NCBI RefSeq assembly: GCF_009674625.1
Contig: NZ_WKJQ01000001.1
Coordinates: forward strand, 1,054,001 to 1,118,000
Direction: 5' to 3'
DNA length: 64,000 nt
DNA from: Haloferax marinum
GTDB lineage: Archaea; Halobacteriota; Halobacteria; Halobacteriales; Haloferacaceae
In this document: piece by piece, positions 25,233 to 33,760 of the stretch
Layout: the number at the start of each line of letters is the position of its first letter
Position numbering within the stretch: position 1 is the first letter of the stretch
Position numbers and translations under genes: made by a program
The notes under the pieces: model-generated
Told to the model about the DNA's origin: nothing
The model's input: the letters and a program-made list of their open reading frames with translations, nothing else
Databases searched by the model: none

Positions 25233-26807
25233 TTACTTGGCGGCGATGACGTCGTCGATGCGGACGATCATCGTCGCGGCTTCGGTCGCGGACTCGATAG
25301 CCTCGCGCTTGACGGCCACGGGGTCGATGACGCCGTGTTCGACGGGGTCACCGATTTCGCCTGCGCGGCCAGTCGAGATGATGCCGGCGATGCCTTCGTT
25401 CTCGTAGCGGGCGCGAAGGTCGACGAGCGCGTCGATGGGGTCCATCCCGGTGTTCTCTGCGAGCGTGCGCGGGAGTGCCTCGACGGCGTCGGCGTAGGCT
25501 TCGACGGCGAGTTGCTTGCGCCCCTCGATACCGGCGGCTTCGGACCGGATACGGTCGGCAATCGCGATTTCGGTCGCGCCAGCGCCGGGGACGACGCCGC
25601 CCTTGTCGATGGCGGCGACGACCACGTCGATTGAGTCGTTGATGGCGCGTTCGAGTTCGTCGACGACGTGTTCGGTGCCGCCACGGAGGAACAGCGTCAC
25701 GGCCTTGGCCGCGGCACCGCCCTCGACGAAGGTGAGTTCGTCGTCACCGAAGCGGCGGATGCTGACGGAGTCGACGTGACCGAGGTCCGAGTCTTCGACG
25801 TCGGAGAGCGAACCGAGGCGCTTCGCACCGGTCGCACGGGCGAGGGCGCGGGCGTCGGACTTCTTCACGCTCTTGAACGCGAGGATGCCCGCGTCGGCGA
25901 GGAACCCGGCGACCCGGTCGTCGATGGACTTCGTGCAGAACACGACGTCGACACCGGCGTCCTTCAGTGCCTTGGCGTAGCCGCGGAGTTCGCGGTCTTC
26001 GGCGTCGATAGCCGCGGTGAGTTGGTCGACGGAGGTGATGTTGTACTCGGTGTCGACCTCGCTCTTGCGAACGTCGAGTTTCATGTCGAGGACGGCCACA
26101 GTCGCGTCTTCGACGGCGTGGGGCATGTTCTCGTTGACGGGTTCTTTGTCGAGGACGACACCCTCGACGAGTTCGGTCGCCGAGGACGACGCGCCCGTAC
26201 GGGTGAGGACGCGAACGTCGTCGCGGTGGAACTTGCCTTCGGTGTCCTCGTGGACCATCTTGACGGCTTTGACGACGTGTTTCGCGAGGACGTCGGCCGT
26301 GACGTCACCGGTTCCCTTGCCGGTCATCGAAGACTCGGCGACTTTCTGGAGCAGGTCGTCGTCCAGGTCGACGTCGAGAACCATGTCGTCGACGGCTTCC
26401 TGGGCGATGCGGGCGGCCTCGGTGTACCCTTCGACGATGACGGTCGGGTGGAGGTCCGAGTCGAGGAGGTCCTCGGCGTGCGCGAGGAGTTCACCGGTGA
26501 GGACGGCCGCCGTGGTGGTGCCGTCACCGACTTCTTCCTCCTGCGTCTGGGATACTTCGACGATCATCTGCGCGGCGGGGTGCTCGATGTCCATCTTCTC
26601 GAGGATGGTCGCCCCGTCGTTCGTGATGACGACGTCGCCCGAGGAGTCGACGAGCATCTTGTCCATGCCGCGCGGTCCGAGTGTGGTCCGTACGGCTTCT
26701 GCGACGGCCTTCCCGGCGCGAATATTAGAATCCTGTGCGGAACGGCCGCGCGTTCGGTTGGTGCCCTCTGCGAGAATGTATAACGGTTGCTGCATTCGTG
26801 AAGCCAT
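25233..26807 (-). CDS. cct3: Thermosome subunit (Cct3-like group II chaperonin)
   Basis: 524 residues, the length I recall for Haloferax volcanii Cct3. Group II chaperonin features: SNIRAGKAVAEAVRTTLGPRGMDKMLV, the nucleotide site GDGTTTAAVL, and the C-terminal equatorial part GGVVPGAGATEIAIA and NTGMDPIDALVDLRARYE. The tail ends at IVRIDDVIAAK and lacks the GGM-rich flexible extension common in Cct1/Cct2. It probably co-assembles with other thermosome subunits encoded elsewhere. The promoter at 26843-26857 has the CGAAA-TATA form of haloarchaeal heat-shock genes. Confidence 0.95.
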   Translation of the reverse strand: MASRMQQPLYILAEGTNRTRGRSAQDSNIRAGKAVAEAVRTTLGPRGMDKMLVDSSGDVVITNDGATILEKMDIEHPAAQMIVEVSQTQEEEVGDGTTTAAVLTGELLAHAEDLLDSDLHPTVIVEGYTEAARIAQEAVDDMVLDVDLDDDLLQKVAESSMTGKGTGDVTADVLAKHVVKAVKMVHEDTEGKFHRDDVRVLTRTGASSSATELVEGVVLDKEPVNENMPHAVEDATVAVLDMKLDVRKSEVDTEYNITSVDQLTAAIDAEDRELRGYAKALKDAGVDVVFCTKSIDDRVAGFLADAGILAFKSVKKSDARALARATGAKRLGSLSDVEDSDLGHVDSVSIRRFGDDELTFVEGGAAAKAVTLFLRGGTEHVVDELERAINDSIDVVVAAIDKGGVVPGAGATEIAIADRIRSEAAGIEGRKQLAVEAYADAVEALPRTLAENTGMDPIDALVDLRARYENEGIAGIISTGRAGEIGDPVEHGVIDPVAVKREAIESATEAATMIVRIDDVIAAK

Positions 26808-26842
26808 ATTGAAACCTCAAGCGCTATCAACGATTGCAGTTC

Positions 26843-26857
26843 TATAAATACGTTTCG
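26843..26857 (-). promoter_or_regulatory. Heat-shock-type promoter of the thermosome gene
   Basis: On the minus strand this reads CGAAACGTATTTATA: a BRE-like CGAAAC directly upstream of a TTTATA box. It is centred about 40 bases before ATG 26807, predicting a short leader. CGAA plus TTTATA is the arrangement described for heat-inducible cct promoters in Haloferax. Confidence 0.65.
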
Positions 26858-26956
26858 CCTGTGGTACGCTATGAAATCGCACGACAGGCCGGCGGTAAGT
26901 CGCTTATTTGGTCGCGTGGTATTCAGTCAGTTGCGACCGCTGTATGACCGTGACCG

Positions 26957-27232
26957 CTACCGCTGTTTGACCGTGACCGTTCCGTCGCCAAATAGCGAGA
27001 CGAGCAACCCCGCGTACTGGAACGTGATTTGGCGGGAGGTGTCGCAAGATGGTTGGAAGACGGCGTCGAGTGCCTCTGGGTCGACACCAATGTCGGCCAA
27101 CGGTGGAAGTTCGAGAGGGGTGAGTTCAGTTGCTGTTGCGACGGCCGAGGTAATCGCAACGGCAATATCGTCATATCGGTCAGCGGAGATGGTTACCACG
27201 GACCCAGCGTTTTCGTCTTGCTGGTCGTCCAT
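26957..27232 (-). CDS. HalOD1 output-domain protein
   Basis: 91 residues, essentially one HalOD1 domain: AITSAVATATELTPLELPPLADIGVDPEALDAVF followed by a beta hairpin ITFQYAGLLVSLFGDGTVTV (broken here into two parts by a variable loop). HalOD1 is a haloarchaeal domain found alone or at the end of signalling proteins. Its biochemical role is unknown. It lies between the thermosome gene and a Bat-like regulator, all on the minus strand. Confidence 0.8.
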   Translation of the reverse strand: MDDQQDENAGSVVTISADRYDDIAVAITSAVATATELTPLELPPLADIGVDPEALDAVFQPSCDTSRQITFQYAGLLVSLFGDGTVTVKQR

Positions 27233-27314
27233 ACAGTCCGCATCGGTAGTGGAGTACGTATGGGTGTGGGTTGATTATGTAATCTTCCGGGTTCAGTGGG
27301 CCTCTCACGATGGT

Positions 27315-27959
27315 TCAGCGAGTCCCCTCACGAATTATCTCTGCGAGCGTTCGGTACGCCCTGCGGAGGCGAGCCGCCACCGCCTGCCGTGAGATGTCGA
27401 GTTCTGACCCGAGTTCGTCGAGCGAGGTTCGGCGGTGTTCGTCGAAGTATCCACGTTCGAGTGCGAGGAGAAGCGCCTCGCGTTGACTGTCGGTCAACGA
27501 CTCACTGACCGGTGCTTCGACAGAGTCGAGGGCTGAGATACGGTCGAACTCGGAGTCGATTCCGTTGTTGGCCCAGTATCGCTTGAGTCCACTCAGAGCG
27601 CTGTGAGAGGGGACACGAAGTCGCAGACGCCAGAAGTCGACGATGGTCACACACTCCAGAAGGACGGCGTCGTACTCGCTCAATCCGGCGAGCAGGAGAC
27701 TCTGGCCGAAGTCCCAGTCAGACCCGTAGAGCGCACCGTTTGGAACCGTCCCGACGAGTTGTACCGCGTCTGTCCCAAGTGCGGATTCGATGGCCTCCTG
27801 AAACGAAGTCGCGTCGGGGCCTCGTACCCAGAGATACGATCGCTCGTCCGCAGAGACCGGAACCAACTGCTCCAGTTCGAGTTGGACGTCGTATCGCTCG
27901 ACCGACTGACCGGGGGGGAGCGCAGAAAGAGGGACGAGAACCTCCGCAATTAGACACAC
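27315..27959 (-). CDS. Bat-like HTH_10 transcriptional regulator
   Basis: 214 residues. The N-terminal ~150 residues form the BAT-associated sensor-like region (MCLIAEVLVPLSALPPG, then LVPVSADERSYLWVRGPD). The C-terminal HTH_10 domain has SLTDSQREALLLALERGYFDE and the recognition helix region SLDELGSELDISRQAVAARL. This is the same family as the truncated gene at the window start. It may control the HalOD1 gene 82 bases downstream on the same strand, which is inference from position. Confidence 0.85.
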   Translation of the reverse strand: MCLIAEVLVPLSALPPGQSVERYDVQLELEQLVPVSADERSYLWVRGPDATSFQEAIESALGTDAVQLVGTVPNGALYGSDWDFGQSLLLAGLSEYDAVLLECVTIVDFWRLRLRVPSHSALSGLKRYWANNGIDSEFDRISALDSVEAPVSESLTDSQREALLLALERGYFDEHRRTSLDELGSELDISRQAVAARLRRAYRTLAEIIREGTR

Positions 27960-28161
27960 GGTGTTCGATGGCCGGAGTAGACCAAAAAACTGAGTCGTTG
28001 TGTTCTCTCGCGACGTTCTTGCGTAAATGACTGTCTCGAGTGTGGTTCAGAGTGTGGGTCGTGTTGGCGTGAGTAGCGCGGGGTGTGTCGGCGTGAGTCG
28101 CGTAACTCAAACGGCCGACACGTATTCAGCGGTGATTCTACAACCTATTTGACGGACACCG
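27960..28161. other. Divergent intergenic region with a short imperfect repeat
   Basis: 202 bases between the Bat-like gene and the amidohydrolase gene. Two imperfect copies of GTGTTGGCGTGAGTAGCG lie 24 bases apart (from 28061 and 28085). Otherwise I see only AT-rich promoter-like stretches near both start codons. Confidence 0.4.
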
Positions 28162-29001
28162 ATGACCGAGTGGACGATGCTGGAGCTGGAACATGGGTTC
28201 AGAGTGGTCGACGTGAACGCTCGCCTCGACCCAGACAAACAGTCGATTGCGACGCGCGGGCGAGAGATTAGCCCCGAGCGATTAGAGCGGGAACTACATC
28301 AAGCGGGTGTCGTCCGGGCAATCGTCTCGCCGGGCGCACAACCGGGTGACCAGAGTTACCTCCGTCCGAACAACGCTGTCGCGCGGATGAGCGTCGACCG
28401 ACCGTTCCTCGCGTTTGCCCGCGTCAACGGACCGCGTGACCCGAGTGGTGGGACGTCCGCACGCCTCCGAAACCTCACCTCGTCGCGCAAGGAGTTCCAC
28501 ACCGACCCCGACGACGTCGAACAGTACGCGTACGACGACCGCTTCTACGGGTTCTGTCTCGCCCCGGCCGTCGACGGCCTTCCGGACGACGAGACGCTGG
28601 CGATGCTCGAAGACGTTGGCCTCCCAGTCTTCGTGCAGGGCGGACGAGAGTTCACACCGAGTGCGCTCGCAGACTCGCTGTTAGGACGGTTCCCCGTGAT
28701 TCTCTCCAGTTTCGGAGGGTTCCCACTCGACCGAGACCTGATGCAGGACGCGATGGACCTGCTCGACGACCACGACGACCTGTATCTCGACACGAGTTTC
28801 GTCCGCTACCGGAGCGTCCTCGAACGAGCGTTGCTCGAACACCCCGACCGCGTCCTGTTCGGAAGCGGTGTGCCGGAGACACATCCGAACGTCGGCGTCA
28901 TGGAGATACTGACGCTCGACGTGTCAGAAGACGCGATGGCGAAGGCATTCTCGAAAAACGCCGCCAGAGTCATCTCGGCGCTCGCTCCGGGAGAAACGTA
29001 A
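28162..29001 (+). CDS. Amidohydrolase-family protein (TIM-barrel)
   Basis: 279 residues (ATG 28177 is an alternative start). It resembles the amidohydrolase-2 group: VVDVNARLDPD at the N-terminus where many members have HxH-type metal ligands, RFYGFCLAPAVDGLP and PVFVQGG in the middle, RFPVILSSFGGFPLDRDL, then DLYLDTSFVRY, and DRVLFGSGVPETHPN at the end. Several usual metal-binding histidines are missing (VNARLD instead of DxHxH), so catalytic activity is uncertain and it may be a non-metal member. Single gene. Confidence 0.75.
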   Translation: MTEWTMLELEHGFRVVDVNARLDPDKQSIATRGREISPERLERELHQAGVVRAIVSPGAQPGDQSYLRPNNAVARMSVDRPFLAFARVNGPRDPSGGTSARLRNLTSSRKEFHTDPDDVEQYAYDDRFYGFCLAPAVDGLPDDETLAMLEDVGLPVFVQGGREFTPSALADSLLGRFPVILSSFGGFPLDRDLMQDAMDLLDDHDDLYLDTSFVRYRSVLERALLEHPDRVLFGSGVPETHPNVGVMEILTLDVSEDAMAKAFSKNAARVISALAPGET

Positions 29002-29031
29002 TACTCAGGCTCGAAATCGTCAGAGACAGAC

Positions 29032-29934
29032 TCAGCGCCAGTCGTAGCGGGCGACTGCGCGGTCCGCTCGTGTGGAACACCCATGTGGGTTGCGGGCGCG
29101 CGAGCGGTCACGGGCACGCGCGACCATCCCATCGGACGCACCCGTCGCGATACCGGCGGCCACGTCGCGTCCGGTTCCAACCCACCCAGACGGCGTCACG
29201 TCGCCTTTGAGGACACCGACGGCCGCTTCGAACCCATCCGAGATGGCGTGTTTTGCAGTTCGTTCGATGGTGGCCGGCCGAAGGCCGTAGTTCTTCACGA
29301 GTCGGTACGTCAACGACCGATACTTCCATCCCCACTCACGCTCCGAGATGCCACCGTCGGCTTCGAACTCACGGCGGACGCACATCTCGGGTTCCCACGT
29401 GACGGTCCGGTCGAGGTGTGCGAGTCGGTGAGCCGCGTCGCGCGCGCCGCCCGTCTGGAGGTACTCGTCGAACCCGTCGAGCGAGTCGATGACGCGTCGG
29501 CGGAAGGCGACGTTGCCACCGTTGAAGTAGGTGACCTTGCGACCTGCGATGGTGTTTTCTTCTAACGATTCGGTCGTCATCCCGTTGCGGAGCGTCTGGT
29601 GTAACGGTCCGGTGACGACGTCGGCGTCGTCGATGGCGCCTTCCAGTGCAGACAGCCACGACGGTTCGACCGAGAGGTCGTATCGAAGGAGTGCGATGAC
29701 GTCGCCGGTGGCGACTTCGATACCGGCGTTTCGTGCGACGTTGAGGTTACGGTCGGACAGTTCGACGAGTACGTCTACGTCCTCGCGTTCTCTCACCATC
29801 CCGGTCGTCCCGTCGGCCGATGGGCCGTTGACGACGATAACCTCGGCGTCGGGGGCGTACTCGGCCAGCGCGTCGAGGCTGGTGGCGAGACGGTCCCGAC
29901 CGTTGAGGGTCGGGAGCACAACCGAGAGGTCCAT
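29032..29934 (-). CDS. Family 2 glycosyltransferase
   Basis: 300 residues from ATG 29934 (MDLSVVLPTLNGRDRL). GT-A fold features: VIVVNGPSADGT, LNVARNAGIEVATGDVIALL and a WLSALEGAIDDADVVTG stretch, then GNVAFRRRVIDSLDGFDE. The usual DxD is replaced by LRYDLS (residues ~85), which is common in family 2 relatives. No membrane helix, so soluble or peripheral. Likely role in glycolipid or S-layer glycan synthesis, but no pathway partner is adjacent except the methyltransferase 80 bases upstream on the same strand. Confidence 0.82.
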   Translation of the reverse strand: MDLSVVLPTLNGRDRLATSLDALAEYAPDAEVIVVNGPSADGTTGMVREREDVDVLVELSDRNLNVARNAGIEVATGDVIALLRYDLSVEPSWLSALEGAIDDADVVTGPLHQTLRNGMTTESLEENTIAGRKVTYFNGGNVAFRRRVIDSLDGFDEYLQTGGARDAAHRLAHLDRTVTWEPEMCVRREFEADGGISEREWGWKYRSLTYRLVKNYGLRPATIERTAKHAISDGFEAAVGVLKGDVTPSGWVGTGRDVAAGIATGASDGMVARARDRSRARNPHGCSTRADRAVARYDWR

Positions 29935-30014
29935 ACCGGACACTTGCGATGGACGTACTTAAATGTGAATCGAGAACCGTGTTAAAGTGTATCGAGAGAC
30001 GGTGTCACCCGTTC

Positions 30015-30782
30015 TCACTCGGCATCGCTCGCGCGACTCGACGCACGAGACTCCGCGTCCGACCCGTCTCCGACCTGTGCGTTCCAGTACGACACCGACG
30101 CGATGTCGTCACCGATCGGCGTGTTACCCACCGAGAGATCGAGTGACCGGAACGGTCGTGCGATGCCGTTCGGAATCTTTCGGTAGAATCCGAACGGAAC
30201 GACGAAGTCGTGTTTCGCGTCCCTGAGTTCGAGACCCGCGTCGGCGAGTAGTCTGTGAACTTCTGCTTCCGAGTAGAGTCGGGACCCCATCGGGAGCAAC
30301 CAGTTGTACGCGACGCGAAGACTCTGGTCGTTGAACGTGTCGAAAAACACCTGGTCTTTCGAGACACGCGCCATCTCCGCTAAGAACTTCGCTGGCGTGT
30401 CCGCGAGGTGGAAAAATCGCATCGCGAACACGGCGTCGAAGTAGTCGTCTGGGAATGGAAGGCGCGCAGCGTCGCCGCGGAGGAACTCGATTCGGTCTGC
30501 GACACCCGCCGCACGGGCCTTCTCCCGCCCCTGTACCATCATCGCTCGTGAGATGTCCAGTCCGACGACGTTCGCTCCCTCCTGAGCGAGCATCACGGTG
30601 AACCGACCGGTCCCACAAGCGATTTCGAGGATGTTCTTGTCCTCGACAGGGCCGAGTGCCGCGAGGACTGCCTCTTTTTCCCGCCGGTCGATGAGCCGAC
30701 CGCCCTTGGAGAACCGCTTCGAGTCGTACTCCTGGGCGACCTCGTCGGCCTGGTACCACTCCTTTCCTTTCACGCTACGCAT
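30015..30782 (-). CDS. Class I SAM-dependent methyltransferase
   Basis: 255 residues. Rossmann methyltransferase with motif I ILEIACGTGRFT, motif II VVGLDISRAMM, and DYFDAVFAMRFFHL (motif IV region, FHL as in Methyltransf_11 proteins). The C-terminal ~40 residues are low-complexity Ser/Ala/Asp. The substrate could be a quinone, lipid or glycan; with a glycosyltransferase next in the same direction, sugar methylation is possible but unproven. Confidence 0.82.
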   Translation of the reverse strand: MRSVKGKEWYQADEVAQEYDSKRFSKGGRLIDRREKEAVLAALGPVEDKNILEIACGTGRFTVMLAQEGANVVGLDISRAMMVQGREKARAAGVADRIEFLRGDAARLPFPDDYFDAVFAMRFFHLADTPAKFLAEMARVSKDQVFFDTFNDQSLRVAYNWLLPMGSRLYSEAEVHRLLADAGLELRDAKHDFVVPFGFYRKIPNGIARPFRSLDLSVGNTPIGDDIASVSYWNAQVGDGSDAESRASSRASDAE

Positions 30783-30868
30783 ACTCGCGGGGGCGATGGT
30801 AAAACGGTACTGGATATCCGTTGCTGTCTATGGATATACTTTCATCTGTAGAAACCGTACCATGGTGT

Positions 30869-31027
30869 ATGCCAACGTGCCGAAAGTGTGGGTCGGACCA
30901 CGACGCCGAAGAGCTAACGCGTCACGTCTTCGAGGAGTGGCTCGTCGTCCACTGCCCCGACTGTCACGCGCCGATGGGGAGCTATCGACTCGGTGCCCCT
31001 GCCGTCGATAAACTACAGCCTGCCTGA
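30869..31027 (+). CDS. Small double-CxxC zinc protein (52 aa)
   Basis: A 52-residue ORF beginning MPTCRKCGSDHDAEELTRHV and containing CRKC and CPDC, a complete four-cysteine zinc ribbon. The start at ATG 30869 is supported by a TATA-like element (GGATATACT, about 30833-30841) 28 bases upstream, predicting a leaderless mRNA. Function unknown. Confidence 0.7.
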   Translation: MPTCRKCGSDHDAEELTRHVFEEWLVVHCPDCHAPMGSYRLGAPAVDKLQPA

Positions 31028-31151
31028 ACACCCGGTCGTAGTCGGGCGAATACTGCTCGAGTTGTGATAAATAATATGTGTATAAGGTGTCTGCATTGTT
31101 TTGTCACACTTGAAGCTAACTCTTAACACAGAGGAACTATCTGACACAAGT

Positions 31152-31424
31152 ATGAGCACCACTACCGCAGAGCCAGATACAGAAGACATCCTTTCGGAAG
31201 CCGAGTTCCGAAGTCGTCTCCGCGAACTGCCGCCGAGTGCGAAACTCGTCGCCAAAGTTCTCGAAAGCGACGCCCCGCTCTCGCAGGGCCAACTCGCAGA
31301 AGAGTCGCTGCTCCCCGACCGAACCGTCCGCTACGCACTCAACCGTCTCGAAGAGTCTGACCTCGTCGGGTCGCGCTACTCCTTCAAGGACGCGCGCAAG
31401 CAGGTCTACTTCCTCAACACGTAG
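31152..31424 (+). CDS. Small winged-helix regulator (90 aa)
   Basis: 90 residues from ATG 31152. Nearly the whole protein is one MarR/TrmB-like winged helix: LPPSAKLVAKVLESDAPLSQ, QLAEESLLPDRTVRYALNRL (recognition helix) and a wing LVGSRYSFKDARKQVYFL. Such one-domain wHTH proteins are abundant in haloarchaea and act alone or as dimers. An upstream in-frame GTG at 31101 adds a leader that is not domain-like. Confidence 0.82.
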   Translation: MSTTTAEPDTEDILSEAEFRSRLRELPPSAKLVAKVLESDAPLSQGQLAEESLLPDRTVRYALNRLEESDLVGSRYSFKDARKQVYFLNT

Positions 31425-31534
31425 ACTGGACGGCTACCGAATCGCAGACGACTACGCCCGCGGGGGCGCACCCCGCAGACCAAGCCACCACTTCTGCCGA
31501 ACCCGATAAACCACTCCCGAGCGTAGCCGTCGGC

Positions 31535-32314
31535 ATGCACGTCACGCGCGTCTCGGTTCCCGTCGCGACTCGCGCCCCGACGGGTGCGACGAACGCGTAC
31601 CTCGTCTCGGAGGGCGACGACCGCTTACTCGTCGACCCGGCGGCCCGAACAGCCGAACTCGACGAACTCGTCGAGGAGGGGGTAGACCACATCGCGGTCA
31701 CCCACACCCACTCGGACCACGTGGGTGCAGTGGCCGACTACGCCCAGGAGACAGGGGCCGCCGTCTGGTGTCGTCGTGGCCGAGAACGCGAGTTCGAGGC
31801 GGCGACCGGTATCGAACCGGACCGAACGTTCGTCGAGGGGACGACCATCCCCGTCGGGTCCGGCGTCGAAGTGCTCGATACGCCAGGCCATGCACGCGAC
31901 CACGTGACGTTCGTCGCCGGCGACGACTACCTGACTGGTGACCTCGCAGTCGCGGAGGGGAGCGTCGTCGTCGGTGCCCCCGAAGGCGACGTGCGCGCGT
32001 ATCTCGTCGCACTCAGACGACTCCACGCGCGCAATCCAGACACGCTCGCTCCCGGCCACGGTCCCGTGATATCCGACTCACGCGCGACGCTCGCACGCCT
32101 CGTCGCCCATCGCAACGCCCGCGAAGCCAAGATTCTCGACGCCATCCACGCGGGCAACGAGACGGTCGACGCCGTGACCGACGCCGCCTACGACAAGGAT
32201 ATCTCGGCCGTCCGTGACCTCGCACGGGCGACGGTCGTCGCCCACATCGAGAAACTCGCCGCCGAGCGACGTGTCTCGTGGGACGCCGACGAAGAACGAG
32301 TCGTCCCCGTATAG
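31535..32314 (+). CDS. Metallo-beta-lactamase-fold hydrolase
   Basis: 259 residues. The MBL signature VTHTHSDHVGAVADYA (HxHxDH) is at residues ~53-68, with DTPGHARDHVTFV and GDLAV as further metal-ligand segments and LAPGHGPVI later. The last ~70 residues are a helical domain (NAREAKILDAIHAGNETVDAV), as in LACTB2-like endoribonucleases and related thioesterases. The substrate is not predictable. Confidence 0.88.
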   Translation: MHVTRVSVPVATRAPTGATNAYLVSEGDDRLLVDPAARTAELDELVEEGVDHIAVTHTHSDHVGAVADYAQETGAAVWCRRGREREFEAATGIEPDRTFVEGTTIPVGSGVEVLDTPGHARDHVTFVAGDDYLTGDLAVAEGSVVVGAPEGDVRAYLVALRRLHARNPDTLAPGHGPVISDSRATLARLVAHRNAREAKILDAIHAGNETVDAVTDAAYDKDISAVRDLARATVVAHIEKLAAERRVSWDADEERVVPV

Positions 32315-32371
32315 CACCGGAGGGCTCCATCGAACCGCGTTCCTCTTGACGTTCGCGCCCACATCAGGGGT

Positions 32372-33091
32372 ATGGACCTCGAAGCCGAACTCGCACGCGC
32401 TCGCGAACTCGACGTGTCGGAACTCGCCGACGCTATCGAATCCATCGGCTTCGAGTGCACGCGCTGTGGCGCGTGTTGCAAAGGGTACGAGACGGACGAC
32501 GGCGAGCGAGAACCCCACACGGCGACTCTCTTCCCCGACGAGGTGCGGACGATTCAAGAGACAACCAGCTACGACGCTGACGGCGACTCCGTCGCCGTGG
32601 CCTCCACCTCGGACGCCTCGCTGGAGTGGCGCGATATCGCCCGCCCTATGCCCTACGGCCTCGTCGAGGGCGACGATGGACTCGAAGGCGAGACGTTCGA
32701 GTGGGCACTCCAGACGAACGCCTGCGGCGACTGCCGATTCTACGAAGAAGACGACGCTGGACAGGGTACCTGTCAGGTCCACGAGGACCGGCCGCTCATC
32801 TGTGAGACGTATCCGTTCAGTGTCGACGTCGCCGGCACGAGTCAACCGATGGGCGAGGCCGTAGACGAAGCGGGAGTCGTCCGTGCCCACGAGTGCGAAG
32901 GTCTCGGCCGGGACATCTCGCGGGGGGACGCGGCGGAACTGGCCGGGGCACTCAAAGAACGTGCCGTCCGCGAAATCGAGGAGGCAATCGCCGTCTCAGC
33001 GGCCTACGAACCGGTCGAAACTGAACCGGGCGAGGTGGTCGTCCACGACTCCGAAGGCGCGAAGTCACCCGACGGGGCCGAACTGCAGTAG
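32372..33091 (+). CDS. YkgJ-family cysteine-cluster protein
   Basis: 239 residues. Characteristic clusters: CTRCGACC (residues 29-36), CGDC around residue 120 and CQVHEDRPLICETYPF. These cysteines are proposed to bind zinc or an Fe-S cluster. The family has no settled biochemical function. It lies 57 bases after the MBL gene on the same strand and 65 bases before the TRAM gene. Confidence 0.85.
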   Translation: MDLEAELARARELDVSELADAIESIGFECTRCGACCKGYETDDGEREPHTATLFPDEVRTIQETTSYDADGDSVAVASTSDASLEWRDIARPMPYGLVEGDDGLEGETFEWALQTNACGDCRFYEEDDAGQGTCQVHEDRPLICETYPFSVDVAGTSQPMGEAVDEAGVVRAHECEGLGRDISRGDAAELAGALKERAVREIEEAIAVSAAYEPVETEPGEVVVHDSEGAKSPDGAELQ

Positions 33092-33144
33092 CCGAATGTC
33101 AGGGACGGCGGTACATCTTTAACAGTTCGGACTGACCACATAGT

Positions 33145-33150
33145 GGAGGT
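33145..33150 (+). promoter_or_regulatory. Strong Shine-Dalgarno sequence deciding a GTG start
   Basis: GGAGGT ends 6 bases before GTG 33157. Such a clear ribosome-binding site is uncommon in haloarchaea, where leaderless messages dominate, and it supports GTG 33157 as the start of the TRAM gene. Confidence 0.6.
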
Positions 33151-33156
33151 CTAACG

Positions 33157-33561
33157 GTGGAAATCTCAGATAAACTCCTGTGTCTGTTCAATGCTGACGT
33201 TCGTACCGAGGACGACCGATATATCGTCGAAATTCCTCGCCGCGAAGTCGAAACCGGTGCTATCGACCCCGGTGAGACGTACCGCGTCGCTCTCATCTCT
33301 CGCGAAACGAAAGAGGCCGTCGAGGCCGAACCGAGCGGCGAGGCCACGCCATCCGCCGAACCACAACCCCCGGTCGAACCCGGAGAGCTTCGGTACGTCG
33401 AAATCGAGGATATCGGAAAGCAAGGTGACGGTATCGCCCGCGTCGAGCGTGGCTACGTCATCATCGTCCCCGGTACCGACGTTGGCGAACGTGTAAAGGT
33501 CGAAATTACCGAAGTCAAGTCTAACTTCGCAGTCGGCGAAGTGGTCGAAGACGACTTCTAA
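33157..33561 (+). CDS. TRAM-domain protein
   Basis: 134 residues, GTG start supported by GGAGGT at 33145-33150. Residues ~75-134 are a TRAM domain (RYVEIEDIGKQGDGIARVER, then GYVIIVPGTDVGERVKVEIT), a small beta-barrel that binds RNA. The N-terminal ~50 residues form an unassigned beta-rich part (VETGAIDPGETYRVALIS) followed by a Pro/Glu linker. Single-TRAM proteins of archaea have been proposed as cold-shock-like RNA chaperones. Confidence 0.88.
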   Translation: MEISDKLLCLFNADVRTEDDRYIVEIPRREVETGAIDPGETYRVALISRETKEAVEAEPSGEATPSAEPQPPVEPGELRYVEIEDIGKQGDGIARVERGYVIIVPGTDVGERVKVEITEVKSNFAVGEVVEDDF

Positions 33562-33760
33562 CAGCGTACTTTTTCGGACGGACTCGCGGCATCGACGAAT
33601 CTCAGCGGATTGCTTCGCGGAACGCGCGCGACGACGCCGACCCATCCCGGAGCGACTCACTCGGACAGACCACGATTTCGAGTGAACGACCCACCGGTCT
33701 TGCGAGTGAACGAGAGAGCACACTTGCACGTGAAGAACAGCGATAGAAAGCCGATATCTC